A DNA stretch of 64,000 nt from Desulfofundulus kuznetsovii DSM 6115 (GTDB lineage Bacteria; Bacillota; Desulfotomaculia; Desulfotomaculales; Desulfovirgulaceae): contig NC_015573.1 in the NCBI RefSeq assembly GCF_000214705.1, positions 1,015,001 to 1,079,000 on the forward strand, read 5' to 3'. Made by a program: the position numbers and the translations under genes. A model generated the notes under the pieces. It did not search any database, had not been told where the DNA came from, and saw only the letters and a list, made by a program, of their open reading frames with translations. Below, piece after piece: positions 61,922 through 64,000 of the stretch. How positions within the stretch are numbered: position 1 is the first letter of the stretch; each line of letters begins with the position of its first letter.

Positions 61922-63076
61922 ATGGCGGGCAAAACGAAACGGCGCGGCAAGGGTGAAGGCAGTATATTCTTCCGAAAGGACAAGGGCCTTTGGGTGGCCA
62001 GATTGAACGTCAACGGCAAGACCCGGCTGTTTTACGGCAAGACCAGGCAGGAAGTCCTGGAAAAGAAGAAGGCCCTGGAAGCCGAGATAGCGAGAGAGAC
62101 GTTTGTAGAACCGTCAAAAGCAACCCTGGGCGATTGGCTTACCCGGTGGCTTAATGTCTACGTCAGGCCTTCTGTTCGCGACACTACATACCAGAACTAT
62201 GAAACCTACATCCGCGTTTACATTATGGGCGATAAACCTATTCAGAAGCTGATGCCTGGGGATTTGCAGGCCTTCTATAATGCGAAGCTGGAAGGCGGCC
62301 GGGCTGACGGCAAAGAGGGCGGCATGTCCACCAGGGCGGTGCGCTACCTGCATTTTCTCCTGAGTGCGGCCCTGAAGCAGGCCGTCAAGGAGGGGCTGGT
62401 TTCCCGGAACGTAGCCGAAGCCACGAACCCGCCGAAGCAGGGGAAGAAAGAGATTCAATACCTCACCACGGGGGAAATCCAGCGATTCCTGCAGGTGGCC
62501 CGCGAAAGCCGGTACTATGTTGCCATGCTCACCGAGCTGGGAACCGGCTTGCGGCGGGGAGAACTGCTGGGGCTGAAGTGGGAGGACGTGGACCTGAAGC
62601 GGGGGGTAATCACCGTCAGGCGGCAACTGGTGCGGGCGAAGGGCGGCCCGGTTTTTCACGAGCCAAAAACTGATGCCGGAGTAAGGACGGTAACCCTGCC
62701 GGCAGAAGTCCTGCGGGAGCTGAAGGCCCACAAGGCCCGCCAGAACGAGGAAAAACTGCTACTCGAAAATGCCTACGAGGATTCCGGCCTGGTGTTCTGT
62801 CAGGCCAACGGGCGGCGGCTGGAGCCCCGGAACTTTACCCGGCATTTCGACAACCTGCTGAAAAAGGCCGGAATACGGCACGTGTCCTTTCACTCATTGC
62901 GGCATACCCACGCCACGGAGCTTTTGCGGTTGGGCGTGAATCTGAAAACCATCCAGGAGCGATTGGGGCACTCAAACTTTAACGTAACGGCTAATTTCTA
63001 CGCACACATAGCGGACGAACTGCAGCAGGAAGCGGCTGAAAAAATCAACGGCGTCCTGAAGATGTCGGCCCGGTAG
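61922..63076 (+). CDS. int: Tyrosine-type site-specific integrase
   Basis: The protein (384 aa) has an N-terminal arm-binding AP2-like domain (GEGSIFFRKDKGLWVARLNVNGK), a SAM-like core-binding domain and the catalytic domain with Arg211 (TGLRRGEL), His324-Arg327 (HSLRHTH), His350 (LGHSN) and Tyr360 (FYAHI). The gene ends 95 bp from the 3' end of tRNA-Ala, a typical attachment target. Related to ICE/phage integrases such as Tn916-type Int. Confidence 0.92.
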   Translation: MAGKTKRRGKGEGSIFFRKDKGLWVARLNVNGKTRLFYGKTRQEVLEKKKALEAEIARETFVEPSKATLGDWLTRWLNVYVRPSVRDTTYQNYETYIRVYIMGDKPIQKLMPGDLQAFYNAKLEGGRADGKEGGMSTRAVRYLHFLLSAALKQAVKEGLVSRNVAEATNPPKQGKKEIQYLTTGEIQRFLQVARESRYYVAMLTELGTGLRRGELLGLKWEDVDLKRGVITVRRQLVRAKGGPVFHEPKTDAGVRTVTLPAEVLRELKAHKARQNEEKLLLENAYEDSGLVFCQANGRRLEPRNFTRHFDNLLKKAGIRHVSFHSLRHTHATELLRLGVNLKTIQERLGHSNFNVTANFYAHIADELQQEAAEKINGVLKMSAR

Positions 63077-63170
63077 CAGGCCGGATTCTTTTTTGATTCG
63101 ATAAGGTGTACATAAGGTGTACCCAGGAGGATTTTTAAAGGCCCCCGATCCCCGGAGGCCTTGATTTTCC

Positions 63171-63246
63171 TGGTGGAGGCAAGGGGACTCGAACCCCCGA
63201 CCTCTAGAGTGCGATTCTAGCGCTCTCCCAGCTGAGCTATGCCCCC
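63171..63246 (-). tRNA. tRNA-Ala (anticodon CGC)
   Basis: 76 nt on the minus strand: acceptor GGGGGCA, D-arm AGCTCAGCTGGGAGAGC, anticodon arm CTAGA-ATCGCAC-TCTAG with CGC, T-arm GGGGGTTCGAGTCCCC and an encoded CCA. Its 3' end faces the integrase gene, so it is the probable att site. Confidence 0.96.
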
Positions 63247-63333
63247 ACGGCAATTTGCATTATACCATGAAAACGCCCTTGTTACAAGGGGTTTAAATTC
63301 TGAGCCGGAGAAATTGTCGTCCCGCGCCTGTGG

Positions 63334-63462
63334 CTAATCTCTAGGCTGGATAAAGCTGTAAATGAAGTAGGCCGCCAAGGACAACCAGCCCACACCCATG
63401 AGTAAACCCACAGGTATGGCCCACCAGGTGGAAGGGTTTCTCTTTGTATCTGCTTTGAACAT
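63334..63462 (-). CDS. Small single-TM protein, 42 aa
   Basis: The peptide reads FKADTKRNPSTWWAIPVG then a hydrophobic LLMGVGWLSLAAYFIYSF and a short polar end. CCTGGAGGTGTGGAA is a strong ribosome site before ATG. Looks like a real small membrane protein; family unknown. Confidence 0.65.
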   Translation of the reverse strand: MFKADTKRNPSTWWAIPVGLLMGVGWLSLAAYFIYSFIQPRD

Positions 63463-63540
63463 TTCCACACCTCCAGGTTTATTATTTCCTGGGCGGGAAG
63501 TTTTGAAACAAAGCCCTACCCGTGAGGGTAGGGTGTGTTT

Positions 63541-63777
63541 TCATGAAACCTTTTGCATAGCTTCTTGTTTTTGCTTTTTATTGTATTGCTCTTCCGCATA
63601 GTCCGTGGATATGAGGTAGAGGTTCACCCACAGTTCGTGTTCGTTATTTTTGCCATCAAGTTCTTTAGCCAGTTCTTTAAACTTCTTCTCTACACGGTCT
63701 TTAAAGGCAGAAAATTCCACCAGCAAGTCCACCACTTCCCGGTGACTGTATGAAGCACCGTCCCGCAGTGTTTTCAC
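63541..63777 (-). CDS. Hypothetical protein, 78 aa
   Basis: Helical and charged (EVVDLLVEFSAFKDRVEKKFKELAKELD). The start is GTG (63777) after GGGGGGGAAATCTTA. No family recognised. Confidence 0.55.
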   Translation of the reverse strand: MKTLRDGASYSHREVVDLLVEFSAFKDRVEKKFKELAKELDGKNNEHELWVNLYLISTDYAEEQYNKKQKQEAMQKVS

Positions 63778-63887
63778 TAAGATTTCCCCCCCAAATCAAT
63801 TCTTATACCTATTATACATATCCAGGAAAATTTGTTAAGAGGTAGACGGTGTCTAAAAGATCCTACTTTTGTAGTAAAAAAATAACA

Positions 63888-63916
63888 ACGGGGCCTTTTA
63901 TTAGGACCCCGTTAAA
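63888..63916 (-). terminator. Terminator of the gene at the right window edge
   Basis: On the minus strand AACGGGGTCC / GGCCCCGTT hairpin followed by GTTATTTTTTT. It lies 10 bases after the stop of the partial CDS. Confidence 0.8.
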
Positions 63917-63925
63917 CCGTCAATT

Positions 63926-64000
63926 TTAGTTGTTTGATATTACCCCGGTGTAGTTTGGCGAGTAATTGCCCTGCTCATAAATGCTACCTTGGAATCCGCC
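63926..64000 (-). CDS. C-terminal end of an unidentified gene (truncated by window)
   Basis: The minus-strand frame from the window edge reads GGFQGSIYEQGNYSPNYTG and ends in SNN with a stop, then a clear terminator. The start is outside the window. The product cannot be named. Confidence 0.4.
   Translation of the reverse strand, partial: GGFQGSIYEQGNYSPNYTGVISNN

Overview
The window looks like a chromosomal segment of a moderately GC-rich, probably thermophilic or anaerobic Firmicute of the Peptococcaceae kind (Desulfotomaculum/Desulfofundulus-like). This placement is inferred from the dprA-topA-trmFO-xerC-hslV-hslU-codY gene order, strong GGAGG ribosome sites with frequent TTG and GTG starts, a monomeric-type [FeFe] hydrogenase, a cobalamin riboswitch in front of cobT, a class V fructose bisphosphatase and a DUF1670 gene. 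No 16S gene is present, so the genus is not proven.

Layout. (1) 1-23 kb is mostly core genome: the topA/codY cluster, then a Crp-like regulator, a GH15 glucoamylase and HydA on the minus strand, several small membrane proteins, FapA, a B12 riboswitch with cobT, FBPase, and small enzymes. A decayed IS607-type element follows at 22.3-23.8 kb, then a gene-poor stretch with extreme T and G homopolymer runs. (2) 24.9-37.5 kb is a chemosensory operon: a soluble chemoreceptor with two signalling tips, a triple CheW, CheB, a HEAT-repeat protein, CheR, CheY, a CheA whose histidine phosphotransfer domain sits in a separate gene, a second CheY, and a cheX remnant. Behind it are a cyclic-di-GMP-I riboswitch with an internal duplication, an HD-GYP phosphodiesterase and a second soluble receptor with a CZB zinc domain. 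Together these suggest a sensory array linked to c-di-GMP. (3) 38-41 kb has small metabolic genes and decayed copies.

(4) 41-48 kb is the most unusual accessory locus: a WYL-type regulator divergent from a minus-strand operon. The operon encodes a protein with a RAMP/Cas6-like glycine-rich C-terminus, a basic unknown protein, a membrane protein split by frameshifts and a heptamer repeat, and a PD-(D/E)XK-like nuclease interrupted by an IS3-family element. Two GACA-N6-TGTC palindromes lie between the divergent genes. No CRISPR array is visible. (5) 48-58 kb is a gene graveyard: IS1634 and IS256-type sequences, a segmental duplication, and fragments of DUF1614, DUF3006, RNase J-like, PIN, nucleotidyltransferase, DinB, SRAP and DUF1670 genes. 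Some whole genes survive (a transglutaminase-like exported protein, a PD-(D/E)XK-like protein, an arginase-fold protein). (6) 58-63.2 kb looks like a small integrative element ending at tRNA-Ala(CGC): a tyrosine integrase, an XRE repressor with paired operators around a strong promoter, HicAB, a HIRAN-domain protein and structured noncoding DNA.

The best candidates for something undescribed are the WYL/RAMP-like locus and the split-CheA, double-tip-receptor array with its duplicated c-di-GMP aptamer half. Both are proposals from sequence reading only.
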